DNA of 64,000 nt from Thiorhodovibrio litoralis (GCF_033954455.1 NZ_CP121473.1:3148501-3212500); one strand, 5' to 3'. Shown: positions 45,751 to 54,562, counted from the first letter of the stretch. Numbers and translations: made by a program. The notes: generated by a model not told the origin, from the sequence alone.

Positions 45751-45870
45751 CAGCCCGACCGGGGGTTGCGGCTCGGACTACGCCATTGGCCGGACTGTGA
45801 GAGTAGGCTGAGCAGGGACGATGAGTAACGAAGATCGCCGGGTATTTGGCCACGCCTGCGGGAGGCATCC

Positions 45871-46356
45871 ATGCGCCTGATTTTGTTCCTGAGCTTCTTG
45901 GCCAATCTGATCTTGGCCGTAATCTCGTTCGCGTTGCTACCCGAGCGGGTCGCCATCCATTTTTCCTTGGGCGGCCTCGCCGACGGTTGGGCTTCACGCG
46001 CGGCCAGCACCGCCCTGATGCTGGGAGTGGACACCCTCCTCTTCTTGCTGTTCTGGTTCTCCCCCACGCTACTCAGACACACACCGATGCGATGGGTGAA
46101 TCTTCCCCACCGTGCCTACTGGTTGAGCCCGGAGCGGCGCGAGGCCACCGTTGTCCGCTTGAGTCACCGGCTCTGGGGTTTTGGAACAGCACTCTTTGTT
46201 TTTCTGCTGGTTGTCGGACTCTTGACTCTTCAGGCCAATCTCTCCAATCCCGTCCGACTTGATGAGTCATTGTTCTTGATCGCGCTCGGGGTCTTCTTGG
46301 TCTATGTGCTGGGCTGGACGCTGCGTCTCTGGCGCGATTTGCGACCGCCCCAATAA
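45871..46356 (+). CDS. DUF1648-like membrane protein
   Basis: The 161-residue protein has four hydrophobic helices (LILFLSFLANLILAVISFAL, STALMLGVDTLLFLLFWF, LFVFLLVVGLLTLQAN, LFLIALGVFLVYVLGWTL). The DUF1648 signature follows the first helix as LPERVAIHFSLGGLADGWASR. Proteins with this domain include SdpI-type immunity proteins, but this one is small and its role is unknown. It is intact within a region of decaying genes. Confidence 0.75.
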   Translation: MRLILFLSFLANLILAVISFALLPERVAIHFSLGGLADGWASRAASTALMLGVDTLLFLLFWFSPTLLRHTPMRWVNLPHRAYWLSPERREATVVRLSHRLWGFGTALFVFLLVVGLLTLQANLSNPVRLDESLFLIALGVFLVYVLGWTLRLWRDLRPPQ

Positions 46357-46469
46357 CCGCCGCGCTGAGCTGGCTCAGTTGGTTTGGCCAGCCCTGCTTG
46401 CGTTGCGGAGCAAACCATTGGACTGGCAACTGGAACGACGTTGCGCGCCAGTGCCCGTTTCCCAGGGCA

Positions 46470-47024
46470 TTACCAATGCCCGGTGCCTGGCTCGCCTTTG
46501 AATGGACCCACAACATCGTCGGTGATCCAGCCGCCGTAATAGCCGCCAGCCTGTGGTCGCACGCGTTCACTGCCAACAAAGCAGTCAAGCCGCGCGGGAT
46601 AGCAGGAAAAGTAGCCGGCGATGACGGCCGCGTCATCCCAGGCATGCGGATAGCGCCAGAGCGCATCGCGGATCAGGCCCTTGGGGCCTTTGATGTGAAA
46701 ATACTCAGCCTCGCCTTTCCATTCGCACAGGGTGCGGCGATCAGAGGGCTCCAGCAACGACTGATCGACGGCTTCTGGCGGCAGGTAGAAACTCGGTGGG
46801 CTGCCGGTCTCCAGGGCGCGAATGGCGGATTCGGTGGCAGCAATGCGCAGATCGCCGGCAACAACAGCCACTGGCCGATGATCGTGCTGATAGGTTGGTG
46901 GGCGCGGGTAATCCCAAACGGATTCTTGATCTGGCCCCGGACTCTGTGCGAAGAGTGGTCGAGTCTGGCCGCGGTACTGCCAGGCTTCTCGGGCCGCTTG
47001 GAGGTTGGGTCGGTTGCTAGGCAT
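46470..47024 (-). CDS. DUF427 domain protein
   Basis: The 184-residue protein matches DUF427: ESVWDYPRPPTYQ, TESAIRALETGSPPSFYLPPE, LCEWKGEAEYFHIK, GYYGGWITDDVVGPFKGEPGTGHW. I placed the start at ATG 47024 (MPSNRPNLQAAREAW), since upstream residues look non-conserved. The family has a compact beta-rich fold and no firm biochemical function. It converges on the DUF1648 gene and diverges from the Nudix gene. Confidence 0.85.
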   Translation of the reverse strand: MPSNRPNLQAAREAWQYRGQTRPLFAQSPGPDQESVWDYPRPPTYQHDHRPVAVVAGDLRIAATESAIRALETGSPPSFYLPPEAVDQSLLEPSDRRTLCEWKGEAEYFHIKGPKGLIRDALWRYPHAWDDAAVIAGYFSCYPARLDCFVGSERVRPQAGGYYGGWITDDVVGPFKGEPGTGHW

Positions 47025-47144
47025 GCTACGGAGAGTTTGCTCTAATTGGTGGCCCACTGCCTGCGGATATTGGGGGGGATTCTCTGAATGAGCAACACCG
47101 AGAGCGAGAAGACTGCACGACCCTGACCAAAGCTGAGGTTCGCG

Positions 47145-47609
47145 ATGGCTAAACCACAAACACCGCTCCTAACAGCGGACATTATCATCGAACTGGCCGA
47201 CCGGCCCCTCCGGCCCATCGTGCTGATTGAAAGGCGCTTCCCCCCGCCGGGCTGGGCCATACCCGGTGGTTTTGTCGACATTGGCGAGCACATCGAAGCC
47301 GCAGCGGTGCGCGAAGCCTTTGAGGAAACGGCGTTGCGCGTGACACTGCGAGCGCTGCTGGGGCTTTACTCCGACCCACAACGCGACCCGCGCGGCCATA
47401 CCGCCAGCGCGGTCTATGTGGCAGAAGCGAGCGGTGAACCACGGGCGCAAGATGATGCGCGCAATCTGGCAATCTTCCCACCTGATGCGCTGCCCGCGCC
47501 GCTGGCATTCGATCATGCACAGATTCTCGAGGACTATCGGCGCTACCGGGAGACGGGCCAAATCAAACCGCTTTGGTCGCCGGACGTTCAAGTGTTGCCT
47601 GGTGCTTGA
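47145..47609 (+). CDS. Nudix hydrolase
   Basis: The 154-residue protein has a full Nudix box, G-x5-E-x7-REUxEE, seen as GFVDIGEHIEAAAVREAFEET (residues about 45-64). Nudix enzymes hydrolyse nucleoside diphosphates linked to another group. An ADP-ribose-like substrate would be a guess. The stop overlaps the start of the truncated ankyrin gene by one base. Confidence 0.9.
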   Translation: MAKPQTPLLTADIIIELADRPLRPIVLIERRFPPPGWAIPGGFVDIGEHIEAAAVREAFEETALRVTLRALLGLYSDPQRDPRGHTASAVYVAEASGEPRAQDDARNLAIFPPDALPAPLAFDHAQILEDYRRYRETGQIKPLWSPDVQVLPGA

Positions 47610-47842
47610 TGGCGAAAACGCACATGCGAACTTTGGATGACGTGTTGCAATCGGCTTCGGACGTGTTATTTCCTGCGGAATTGGGCAAGCGGAAAATCAG
47701 CGTAACAAGCACCAATAGCGATGGTGATACGCCTCTGCATGTCATGGTGTGGCGCAAGGACCAACAGGCGATCGTGTTTCTGATCAACGCCGGCGCGGAC
47801 GTGAGAAGGATTAGCGCGGGTTCTACCCGCGGGTATCGATGA
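47609..47842 (+). CDS. Truncated ankyrin-repeat protein
   Basis: The 77 residues contain one ankyrin-type unit (DGDTPLHVMVWRKDQQAIVFLINAGADV) and then break off into RRISAGSTRGYR. Ankyrin proteins of this type normally continue with a second TPLH unit. The frame's last 20 nt overlap the end of the convergent SDR gene, suggesting the 3' part was lost by a rearrangement. ATG 47609 overlaps the Nudix stop (TGATG). It may still be translated. Confidence 0.6.
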   Translation: MAKTHMRTLDDVLQSASDVLFPAELGKRKISVTSTNSDGDTPLHVMVWRKDQQAIVFLINAGADVRRISAGSTRGYR

Positions 47843-48674
47843 CCTGCCGCTGGCGGAAGGGTGCTTGCAGCAGTCGCATAAGCATGCGTCGCGGCGGCAG
47901 CCACTGAATGCGGGCGCCATGGCATTGGTTTTTGAGCACCCGCTCGGCAAGTCCGGGAGCGACGGTCTCGACCCTGTCGCCGAAGATATTGATGAAACGC
48001 CGGATCTGCTTCGCTTGTTCCGGTCGCATGCTGAGCGCGAGCAGGTCGGTCGGCACCACGCCTGGGTTGAGGCTGCTGAGCTTCACCGGTGTGCCGCGCA
48101 GTTCGGCGGCGAGTGACTTGGTGAAATACCGCAGCGCCGCCTTGCTGGTGCCGTAGAGGGTGCTACCGTGGCGGCGCTCTCCGCTGCTCCCCCAGCCTTC
48201 AAGCGTATAGATATGGCCATGGCCCTGCGCCAACATGCCGCGCGCGGCGGTGCGGCAGCCTTGCATGGTGCCGAGCAAATTGATGCGGATCAGGGTCTCG
48301 ATGGTGGCCGGGTCGTGCTGCCAGAAGTCGACTTCATGCGAGCCGATGGCGGCATTGTTGATCCAGATATCGATGCGTCCGAAATGACCGACGGCCGCGT
48401 CCCAGAGCGCCTGGACCATAGTTGCATCGGCGACATCACAAAGCCGTCCATGCAGCCGGCCTTCGGCTGCGGGGATGGACGCCATGAACTCGGCCAGGGT
48501 CTGATCGAGGCGACCGGCATCCCGACCGCAGATCATCACCCGACACTGGCGTTGCAGAAAGTCGCGCGCGAGCCCGCGACCAATGCCACGCGTCCCGCCA
48601 GTGATGACGATGACGGATTGATCCAACTCTGACCTCCTGGGTGGTGCCATGTCGGGCTGTAGGCGTGACGCCAA
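47823..48674 (-). CDS. Short-chain dehydrogenase resembling chlorophyll b reductase (NYC1/NOL type)
   Basis: The 283-residue SDR has the cofactor loop ITGGTRGIGRGLA, the NNAA motif (IDIWINNAAIGSH) and the catalytic YxxxK (TLYGTSKAAL). Several features resemble plant and cyanobacterial NYC1/NOL chlorophyll b reductases as I remember them: DIWINNA, the GHIYTLEGWGSSG segment, SLNPGVVPTDLL and the C-terminal RFINIFGDRVETVAP block. A pigment substrate is therefore possible but unproven. A start at 48650 (MAPPRRSELD) is also possible. Confidence 0.8.
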   Translation of the reverse strand: MASRLQPDMAPPRRSELDQSVIVITGGTRGIGRGLARDFLQRQCRVMICGRDAGRLDQTLAEFMASIPAAEGRLHGRLCDVADATMVQALWDAAVGHFGRIDIWINNAAIGSHEVDFWQHDPATIETLIRINLLGTMQGCRTAARGMLAQGHGHIYTLEGWGSSGERRHGSTLYGTSKAALRYFTKSLAAELRGTPVKLSSLNPGVVPTDLLALSMRPEQAKQIRRFINIFGDRVETVAPGLAERVLKNQCHGARIQWLPPRRMLMRLLQAPFRQRQVIDTRG

Positions 48675-48768
48675 CAGATTGACCCGTTTCAGCTAAGATT
48701 TCCAGTGACTTTGCCAGGAACATGGACCGGGACTGTAATTACTCCAAGCCTTCGTCTGCAAATCCTGA

Positions 48769-48971
48769 TCATTGCAGATGATCGGTCCCCCGGTCATCCT
48801 TCCGGCCGGTCAAGGTCGCCAGCACCGCTGGGTAACTCTGCGCCTCCTTGGCCCCCACGCCCTCGGTCAAGCTATCGCCAAAGGCGAGGATCACCGCGTC
48901 GGGCGACAATGGACTCAGCGCCGGTTGATCGCTGCAAGCCGCGAGCACCAGCAGCAGGACTTAAGATTCAT
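48769..48971 (-). pseudogene. Relic of an SGNH/GDSL esterase (arylesterase, TesA-like)
   Basis: On the minus strand, 64 codons (48960-48769) encode a lipoprotein-like start ([16 protein letters not shown]) and the GDSL block I motif ([28 protein letters not shown]), then stop. The remaining catalytic blocks are absent. The nearest ATG (48971) is out of frame by one base, so the gene is both frameshifted and truncated. Confidence 0.75.
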
Positions 48972-49339
48972 GCCGCCCACCTTGGTTAGGCAAAAACACG
49001 GAAAATAGCGCATTTAGACAGTCTTTAAGACGTCCTTTGACAAGGGGGTTGAGCGATCAAGTATACCAACAAGCCATCACCATGGTCACCGGCGCCGCTG
49101 ATCGCCGGGTCCGGTGCAGCACCTTGTTTCCACGTAGGGAAGGCCGTTGATTCCGATCCCGGTCCAGTTGCAGGCTTGCACCGATCAGCCTGGCCGCCTG
49201 ACCCGCTTGACTCGGATCAAGGCCATCTCCCCGAGCCTGGTTGCAGACTGTACTCCGCTGTCGCGCAGCGAAGGCCAATTGCTGGCCTGCGCCGCGCGCG
49301 ATTGTTCCTGTCTCTCCTCACTGCCACCGGAGTGCGTCC
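48972..49339. other. Intergenic region upstream of hcp
   Basis: This stretch of about 370 bp has no recognisable gene. A palindrome TTGAGCGATCAA near 49049-49060 resembles an Fnr/Dnr site but its half-site spacing is two bases short. The hcp promoter should lie here. Confidence 0.4.
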
Positions 49340-50632
49340 ATGTTCTGTAATCAATGCGAGCAAACCTTTCGTCAATCTGCCTGTGTGACCAGCCCCGGCG
49401 TCTGCGGCAAGAGCGAAGATGTGCAGTCCTTGCAGGAACTGCTGATTTTCGGCCTCAAAGGCATGGCCGCCTATGCCCACCATGCGCGCCGGCTTGGACA
49501 GTCCGATGAGACGGTCTCAGCCTTCATCGAAGAAGCCCTGTTCGCGACCATGACCAACGTGAATTTCGATGAAGACACCCTGCTGCACTATTGTCTGGAA
49601 TGCGGCGAAAAGAATCTGCGTGTCATGCAACTGCTCGATGAGGGCCATATCGCCACCTTCGGCGCGCCCCGCCCGACCCGGGTCCGCGAGGGCACCTTAG
49701 CCGGCCCGGGCATCCTGATCACCGGCCATGATCTGCTCGATCTGTGGCAACTGCTCGAACAGCTCGAAGACACCGACATCAAGGTCTACACCCATGGCGA
49801 GATGCTGCCGGCGCACATGTACAGCAAATTTCAGGCGCATCCCAATCTCGCCGGCCACTATGGTGGCGCCTGGCAGGATCAGAAAAAAGAATTCGCCGAT
49901 TTTCCCGGTCCCATCGTCGGCACCACCAATTGCGTGCTGATCCCCCCCGAGAGCTATCGCGAGCGGCTGTTCACCACCAATGCGGTGGCGGTCCCGGACG
50001 GTCAGCACATCAAAAACGGCGATTTCTCCGCCGTAATCGCCGCTGCGCGTACCTGCCCGCCATGCGAACAGCGACTCGGCGTGGAGCAGCCGGTGGGCTA
50101 CCATCGCCAGGTGCTGCTCGAGCAGGCCGGTACGATTCTCGACGCCATCAAAGCCGGACAGATCAGCCATTTCTTCGTCATCGGCGGCTGTGACGGTGCC
50201 GAGAAGGGGCGCAACTATTTCACCGATTATGCCGCCGCCACGCCAGCCGACTCCTTCATTCTCACACTCGGCTGCGGCAAGTATCGCATTCGCGATCACG
50301 CCTACGGCGAGCATCTCGGCCTACCGCGGTTACTGGACATGGGCCAGTGCAACGATGCCTATGGCGCCATCATGGTGGCGGTAGCCCTGGCCGAGGCGCT
50401 GAAGTGCACGGTCAATGATCTGCCTCTGACTCTGGTCATCAGCTGGTTTGAACAAAAAGCCGTGGCGGTGCTGCTAACGCTGTTGCATCTGGGCGTGAAA
50501 GGCATCAACCTCGGCCCTCAGCCGCCGGCATTCATCACCCCGGGCGTATTTGCCCGTCTGCAAGCCGCTTATGATCTGCGCTTGACCAATGGCGATCCGC
50601 ACGCGGATCTCAAACTCGCACTCGCCGCCTGA
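49340..50632 (+). CDS. hcp: Hybrid cluster protein / hydroxylamine reductase, short form
   Basis: Hcp reduces hydroxylamine in vitro and acts as an NO reductase in E. coli. ATG 49340 gives MFCNQCEQTF, the family start. The N-terminal cubane cysteines are Cys3, Cys6, Cys15 and Cys22. The hybrid-cluster ligands fall in GHDLLDLWQ, YTHGEMLPAHMY, GTTNCVLIPPESY, TCPPCEQR, LTLGCGKYRI and MGQCNDAYGA. The protein has 430 residues instead of about 550, because most of one helical domain after the N-terminal cysteines is absent, as in the short class III Hcp. An hcr partner is not present. The HPP and Crp/Fnr genes follow on the same strand. Confidence 0.95.
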   Translation: MFCNQCEQTFRQSACVTSPGVCGKSEDVQSLQELLIFGLKGMAAYAHHARRLGQSDETVSAFIEEALFATMTNVNFDEDTLLHYCLECGEKNLRVMQLLDEGHIATFGAPRPTRVREGTLAGPGILITGHDLLDLWQLLEQLEDTDIKVYTHGEMLPAHMYSKFQAHPNLAGHYGGAWQDQKKEFADFPGPIVGTTNCVLIPPESYRERLFTTNAVAVPDGQHIKNGDFSAVIAAARTCPPCEQRLGVEQPVGYHRQVLLEQAGTILDAIKAGQISHFFVIGGCDGAEKGRNYFTDYAAATPADSFILTLGCGKYRIRDHAYGEHLGLPRLLDMGQCNDAYGAIMVAVALAEALKCTVNDLPLTLVISWFEQKAVAVLLTLLHLGVKGINLGPQPPAFITPGVFARLQAAYDLRLTNGDPHADLKLALAA

Positions 50633-50654
50633 ACCCAGGCCGAGGAGTTGCCCC

Positions 50655-51593
50655 ATGAACAGCGTCAGCCTGCGCGAACAGCTCATTTCCGCACTGGGCG
50701 GTGGTGTTGGCATTTTGGCCACGGCGGCGCTTGCGCTTTGGCTGTTCCCGGCGGTTGACCCCGCCCTGCCCTGGCTGATTGCCTCCATGGGCTCCTCTGC
50801 GGTGCTGTTGTTCGCGGTTCCGCACGGGCCACTCTCCCAACCCTGGCCGCTGCTTGGCGGCCATCTTGTTTCGGCGCTGATCGGGGTGGCCTGTGCGCGT
50901 TGGCTCGGCACCGATCTCTGGAGCGCGGCCACCGCGGCGGGACTCTCCATCGGCGCCATGCATGCACTGCGCTGTCTTCATCCGCCCGGCGGTGCCACCG
51001 CGCTGACGGCCGTCATCGGCGGGCCGTCCATCACGTCGCTCGGCTTTGGCTTTGTGCTGATGCCTGTTGCGGTCAATGCACTCACCTTGCTGTTGCTCGC
51101 CGTGGTCTGGAATGCGCCCTGGCACTGGCGGCGTTATCCAGCCAACTGGCCCGCACGTTGGCGGCGAGACCAGGACAGCGGCGCCCCAGTTGCAGAGCCG
51201 GCCGCGCCCATGCCGCTGGAACATCGGCATCTTGCCGCCGCGCTGCGCGCGATGGACTCCTTCATCGATGTCTCGGAGCCGGATTTGCAGCGCATTTTTG
51301 CTTTGGCGACTGAGGAAGCGCGCCACACCCGCGCCGCAACGCCGCCGATTCGGGTGGGTCAAGCCTACAGTAATGGCAGCTTTGGCCAAGACTGGGAAAT
51401 CCGCGAAGTCCTGGCGCTCGAGCAAGCTGCAAACGAACCCGTCACCCAGGTGCGCTTCCGCCGCTTGGCGGGCCAAGGCCGTCGCTGCGAGGGGGGATGC
51501 AGTCTGGAGACGTTTCGCGCTTGGGCGGTCCATGCGGTCGAGCGCGACGAGAACTCCTGGCGACCGATTGATCGCACGGAGCCGGAAGATTGA
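50655..51593 (+). CDS. HPP family membrane protein with C-terminal soluble domain
   Basis: The 312-residue protein has an N-terminal HPP domain with about four membrane helices and the motif CLHPPGGATALTAVIGG (near residue 115). HPP proteins have been linked to nitrite transport in chloroplasts and cyanobacteria. The C-terminal 120 residues form a soluble domain with RVGQAYSNGSFGQDWEIREVL, not a CBS pair. ATG 50655 follows a GAGG ribosome-binding site, 22 nt after hcp, and the Crp/Fnr gene follows after 24 nt, so the three form a likely operon for nitrogen-oxide handling. Confidence 0.85.
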   Translation: MNSVSLREQLISALGGGVGILATAALALWLFPAVDPALPWLIASMGSSAVLLFAVPHGPLSQPWPLLGGHLVSALIGVACARWLGTDLWSAATAAGLSIGAMHALRCLHPPGGATALTAVIGGPSITSLGFGFVLMPVAVNALTLLLLAVVWNAPWHWRRYPANWPARWRRDQDSGAPVAEPAAPMPLEHRHLAAALRAMDSFIDVSEPDLQRIFALATEEARHTRAATPPIRVGQAYSNGSFGQDWEIREVLALEQAANEPVTQVRFRRLAGQGRRCEGGCSLETFRAWAVHAVERDENSWRPIDRTEPED

Positions 51594-51617
51594 GCATCAA
51601 GGTGCACGGAGGATGTC

Positions 51618-52331
51618 ATGCCACCCGATGAGGCACTGCGCCAGGCGCCGCTGCTCGCGCAACTGAGCGACCAACAACTCGAGCGTCTGCGCGCGAAGGC
51701 GCAGATTGTCCAGGTGCAGGCCGGGCAGTGGCTGTTTACCCAGGATGATCCGGCCGAATGCTTTTATTTTGTTCATTCGGGCCAGATCCGACTGTTTCGC
51801 CTCTCGGCCGAGGGCGAAGAGAAGATCATCGAACTGATCAGCGCCGGCCAGACCTTTGCCGAGGCGCTGATGTTCATGGGCACCGGCCGCTACCCTGTCT
51901 GCGCGGCCGCGCTGGTGCCGACGGAGCTCGTCGCCATTGACGCGGCGGACTTCACCGCCATGCTGCGCGAGTCGCCCGAGACCTGCTTTGCCTTGCTCGG
52001 CAGCTTGAGCCAACGCCTGCACGCGCTGATCGCCGAGATCGACAATCTGGCGCTGCATTCTGCGAGCGTGCGCTTTGCGCGCTGGTTGATTGCAGAATTG
52101 CCAATAGACACGGATCAGCTGACGCTCGCCTGGCCAAAATCGACGCTTGCCTCGCGCCTGACGATCAAACCTGAGACCTGGTCGCGCATTACCCGCCGGC
52201 TGTCCGAGCAGCAAGTGATCGCGGTCCATGGGCAGGTCATTCGCGTGCTTGATCGCAAGGCCCTGCAGCAACTTGGCGATTCGGGTGACCCGGTGCTGAT
52301 ACCAAGGCGTCAGGCCCGCAAAACCGGTTAG
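51618..52331 (+). CDS. Crp/Fnr-family transcription regulator
   Basis: The 237-residue protein has an N-terminal cyclic-nucleotide-binding-type beta roll (AGQWLFTQDDPAECFYFVHSGQIRLFRL, ISAGQTFAEALMF) and a C-terminal winged helix (WPKSTLASRLTIKPETWSRITRRLSEQQVI). There is no Fnr-type N-terminal cysteine set, so it is unlikely to hold an FeS cluster. The location after hcp and HPP suggests a Dnr/NnrR-like role in sensing nitric oxide, possibly with haem, but this is inference from context. Confidence 0.9.
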   Translation: MPPDEALRQAPLLAQLSDQQLERLRAKAQIVQVQAGQWLFTQDDPAECFYFVHSGQIRLFRLSAEGEEKIIELISAGQTFAEALMFMGTGRYPVCAAALVPTELVAIDAADFTAMLRESPETCFALLGSLSQRLHALIAEIDNLALHSASVRFARWLIAELPIDTDQLTLAWPKSTLASRLTIKPETWSRITRRLSEQQVIAVHGQVIRVLDRKALQQLGDSGDPVLIPRRQARKTG

Positions 52332-52361
52332 CAGCCAAAAATCATCAGCCGATCTCCAGCC

Positions 52362-53219
52362 TCACTGCCAGCGATGGCAAGGCAAGCGCCCCCAACAGGT
52401 CAAACTCTGACAATGAATCCGACCGGATACTTGTTCATTCGATTCAACCATCACGGTGATACTCAGCCCGCGCAGGGCCGGGTCGAAGATATCAAAGACC
52501 CGGATGTGCAGGTCATCCAGGCCTGCGACCACGATGACCTCGCGCTGCGCGGCCGTGCTCGGCGTGATGGTCAGGGAGAAGCGCTCGATGGCGCCGGTCC
52601 AGGTGTTGGCTGTGGTCAGAACATGGCGCACCGCCCAGACGGTGCCCAAGCCGCCGATGTCGCTCGGTCCCCAGACCGATCCGCCGGGTACGGGCTCGTA
52701 ACGGTGGCCGACCTCCAACGGGCGGTCGGCCGGAAAGGTCTGGCGCCGATAGTGGCGGATGCGCTGGACCCAGTTTGCATACAGCTCACCGCCGAACTGG
52801 CGCACCGTGCCCAGTTCCAGCAATTCCTGGCGCGCGGACGGCGACAGGCTATTCAAGCGCGCCTGGACAGGCTCGGCCTCAAGGAGGTCGAGCAGCCCAA
52901 GACGTGCCAGTGTGTCAGTGATCTCGGGCGTGCCCCGAGCAGGGGTGCAGCTCTGGGTGTCCCAGTCGTAATCGGCGCAGCAGCGCTGCTCGGCGGCACC
53001 GGTGTCGATCCAGCCACCACCCCGGCAGGCGAAGGCGCGGCGCTCGCTCTGATAGGTCACTGGCTGGCCATCAACCTCGGTGCGGAACGACAGAGCGGCG
53101 AGCTCCGACGGCGTCGTGCCGGCGGCCTCGTGCGGATCACCGGGGGCGATGTCGGGCAGAGGAAAGGCGACCAGCGCCTCGACCGGATGGCCGCTGCGGT
53201 TCTCGAATCGATAAACCAC
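52362..53219 (-). CDS. DUF4424-like protein lacking an export signal
   Basis: The 285-residue protein from GTG 53219 contains the core of DUF4424, a family of exported proteins: VVYRFENRSGHPVEALVAFPLPDIAP at the start, then WGPSDIGGLGTVW and VVAGLDDLHIRVFDIFDP. Several cysteines (AFACRGGGW, RCCADYDW) could form disulfides. The frame stays open upstream into the von Willebrand gene, but no signal peptide is found, so the usual N-terminal 40 or so residues (GGL...M..E.L.IS) are missing or frameshifted. It may be non-functional. Confidence 0.65.
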   Translation of the reverse strand: MVYRFENRSGHPVEALVAFPLPDIAPGDPHEAAGTTPSELAALSFRTEVDGQPVTYQSERRAFACRGGGWIDTGAAEQRCCADYDWDTQSCTPARGTPEITDTLARLGLLDLLEAEPVQARLNSLSPSARQELLELGTVRQFGGELYANWVQRIRHYRRQTFPADRPLEVGHRYEPVPGGSVWGPSDIGGLGTVWAVRHVLTTANTWTGAIERFSLTITPSTAAQREVIVVAGLDDLHIRVFDIFDPALRGLSITVMVESNEQVSGRIHCQSLTCWGRLPCHRWQ

Positions 53220-53320
53220 CTTGATCCGGTCGCTGGCTATCAGACAGTTGGCCGCGGTGGTTTGGCTGCCCCCGGTGCTCCCGGGGGCTCGGTGGACATC
53301 CTGATGGGGTGGAATCCTGG

Positions 53321-54562
53321 TCAGTAAGCCGGCCCGCTACCCTCGTATTTCAGTCCTTTCCCGGCTGCCTGCTCACGCACGGCGGTGAAGATTTTGTGAT
53401 CCAGCGAATCCTCGGCATCGCCGTTCTCTGCCACTTTTGACTCCAGATACTCAGTGCGCTGGCGACTCAGCGCCTGAATCTGTGCGCTCAGTTCCTCGCG
53501 CTCCTGGGCTTTTTTCTCGATCAGAGCGCGCTGCTCGGTTTTGTCGAGGCCGGCGAGTGGGGCGGGTAGTTCCTCGGCGGGCAAGGTCTCCAGCTCGAGG
53601 CGTCCGCTGGCCACTTCATCGACCAGTTCGTGCTCACCGATCAGGCTGGCTTTCCCGCTCTTGGACGTGACGAAATCCGCGCGCCTGGCCATGGCGGCCG
53701 GTGAGGAAGCGACCTTGGCCCGCTTCTCGGCAGCTAGCTTGTCGCGCTTGGCCGCGCGTTCCTGGGTTTTGCCGTAATAGAGCCGGGTATCGTCGAGCTT
53801 GGCGGACAGCTTGGCTAACTCGCCGTCATAAGGCGTGGCGACGGCGACCGCGCTGCCGTTCTGTTCAACCTGAAAGTAACCGCCCCCGCCAAGCTGGGCA
53901 ATCCGCTGCCATTGGCTGGTAGTATTCTGCTGACTGCCGCACTGGATGGCGTTGACGTGAATGCCGCGCTTCTTGGCCAGCGTGAGCGTCTGTGGGTAGG
54001 GGATGTCATTGTCATAGTCCATGTGCGCCGGCGCGTCGCCGACCAGAAAAATCACCTGATAGGCACTGCCGTCCTGGCTCCATTGGATGCTGTGCAGAGC
54101 ATCGTGCAGCGCCTGATTGACGCTCTCCGGCCCATCGCCACCGCCATTGGCCTGAAACTGCATCAGCTCGGCATGGATGGCGTCAAGGTCGGGCGAGAGC
54201 GTGACCACACGGGTGACATAGTCATCGCCGCGATCGCGATAGGCCACCAGCCCGATGCGAATTTCCGGCGCCGGCTCGGCCGCGGCCATGGTCGATGCAA
54301 TGGACCAGATCTTGTCCTTGGCGGCCTGAATCAGCCCGCCCATGCTGCCTGTGGTGTCCAGCACGAATACCGCTTCGATCACCGGATGCTGGCGCGTATC
54401 CACAAGTGCCGTGGATGTTGGATTCGCAGGCTGGAGGTTCGGGGAGCTGGTCGCGGGAGCCGAGAATGCGGTTCGGATGCTCGGATAGCCAAGAATAGCT
54501 AGCAGAGTGACGCCGAAAAGCGCGGCGGTGAAGGGAACAGCAGTTTTGCGTTGCATGCGCAT
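53321..54562 (-). CDS. Exported von Willebrand factor A domain protein
   Basis: The 413-residue protein has an N-terminal signal/anchor (VPFTAALFGVTLLAILGYP) and a vWA domain with the metal-ion MIDAS motif DTTGSMG in EAVFVLDTTGSMGGLIQAAK (about residues 68-80), followed by RIGLVAYRDRGDDYV and IFLVGDAPAHMDYDND. The C-terminal third is charged and helical (DKLAAEKRAKVASS, KKAQEREELSAQIQALS). It lies in a minus-strand cluster with the PspA-like gene. It is likely to mediate protein contacts in the periplasm. Confidence 0.85.
   Translation of the reverse strand: MRMQRKTAVPFTAALFGVTLLAILGYPSIRTAFSAPATSSPNLQPANPTSTALVDTRQHPVIEAVFVLDTTGSMGGLIQAAKDKIWSIASTMAAAEPAPEIRIGLVAYRDRGDDYVTRVVTLSPDLDAIHAELMQFQANGGGDGPESVNQALHDALHSIQWSQDGSAYQVIFLVGDAPAHMDYDNDIPYPQTLTLAKKRGIHVNAIQCGSQQNTTSQWQRIAQLGGGGYFQVEQNGSAVAVATPYDGELAKLSAKLDDTRLYYGKTQERAAKRDKLAAEKRAKVASSPAAMARRADFVTSKSGKASLIGEHELVDEVASGRLELETLPAEELPAPLAGLDKTEQRALIEKKAQEREELSAQIQALSRQRTEYLESKVAENGDAEDSLDHKIFTAVREQAAGKGLKYEGSGPAY

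Noticed and set aside
49049-49060. TTGAGCGATCAA as an Fnr/Dnr box upstream of hcp
   Set aside because: The half-sites TTGA and TCAA are separated by four bases instead of six, and the site is about 280 nt from the hcp start.
49057-49278. Minus-strand frame of 73 codons upstream of hcp
   Set aside because: I see no recognisable motif, ribosome-binding site or conserved context.
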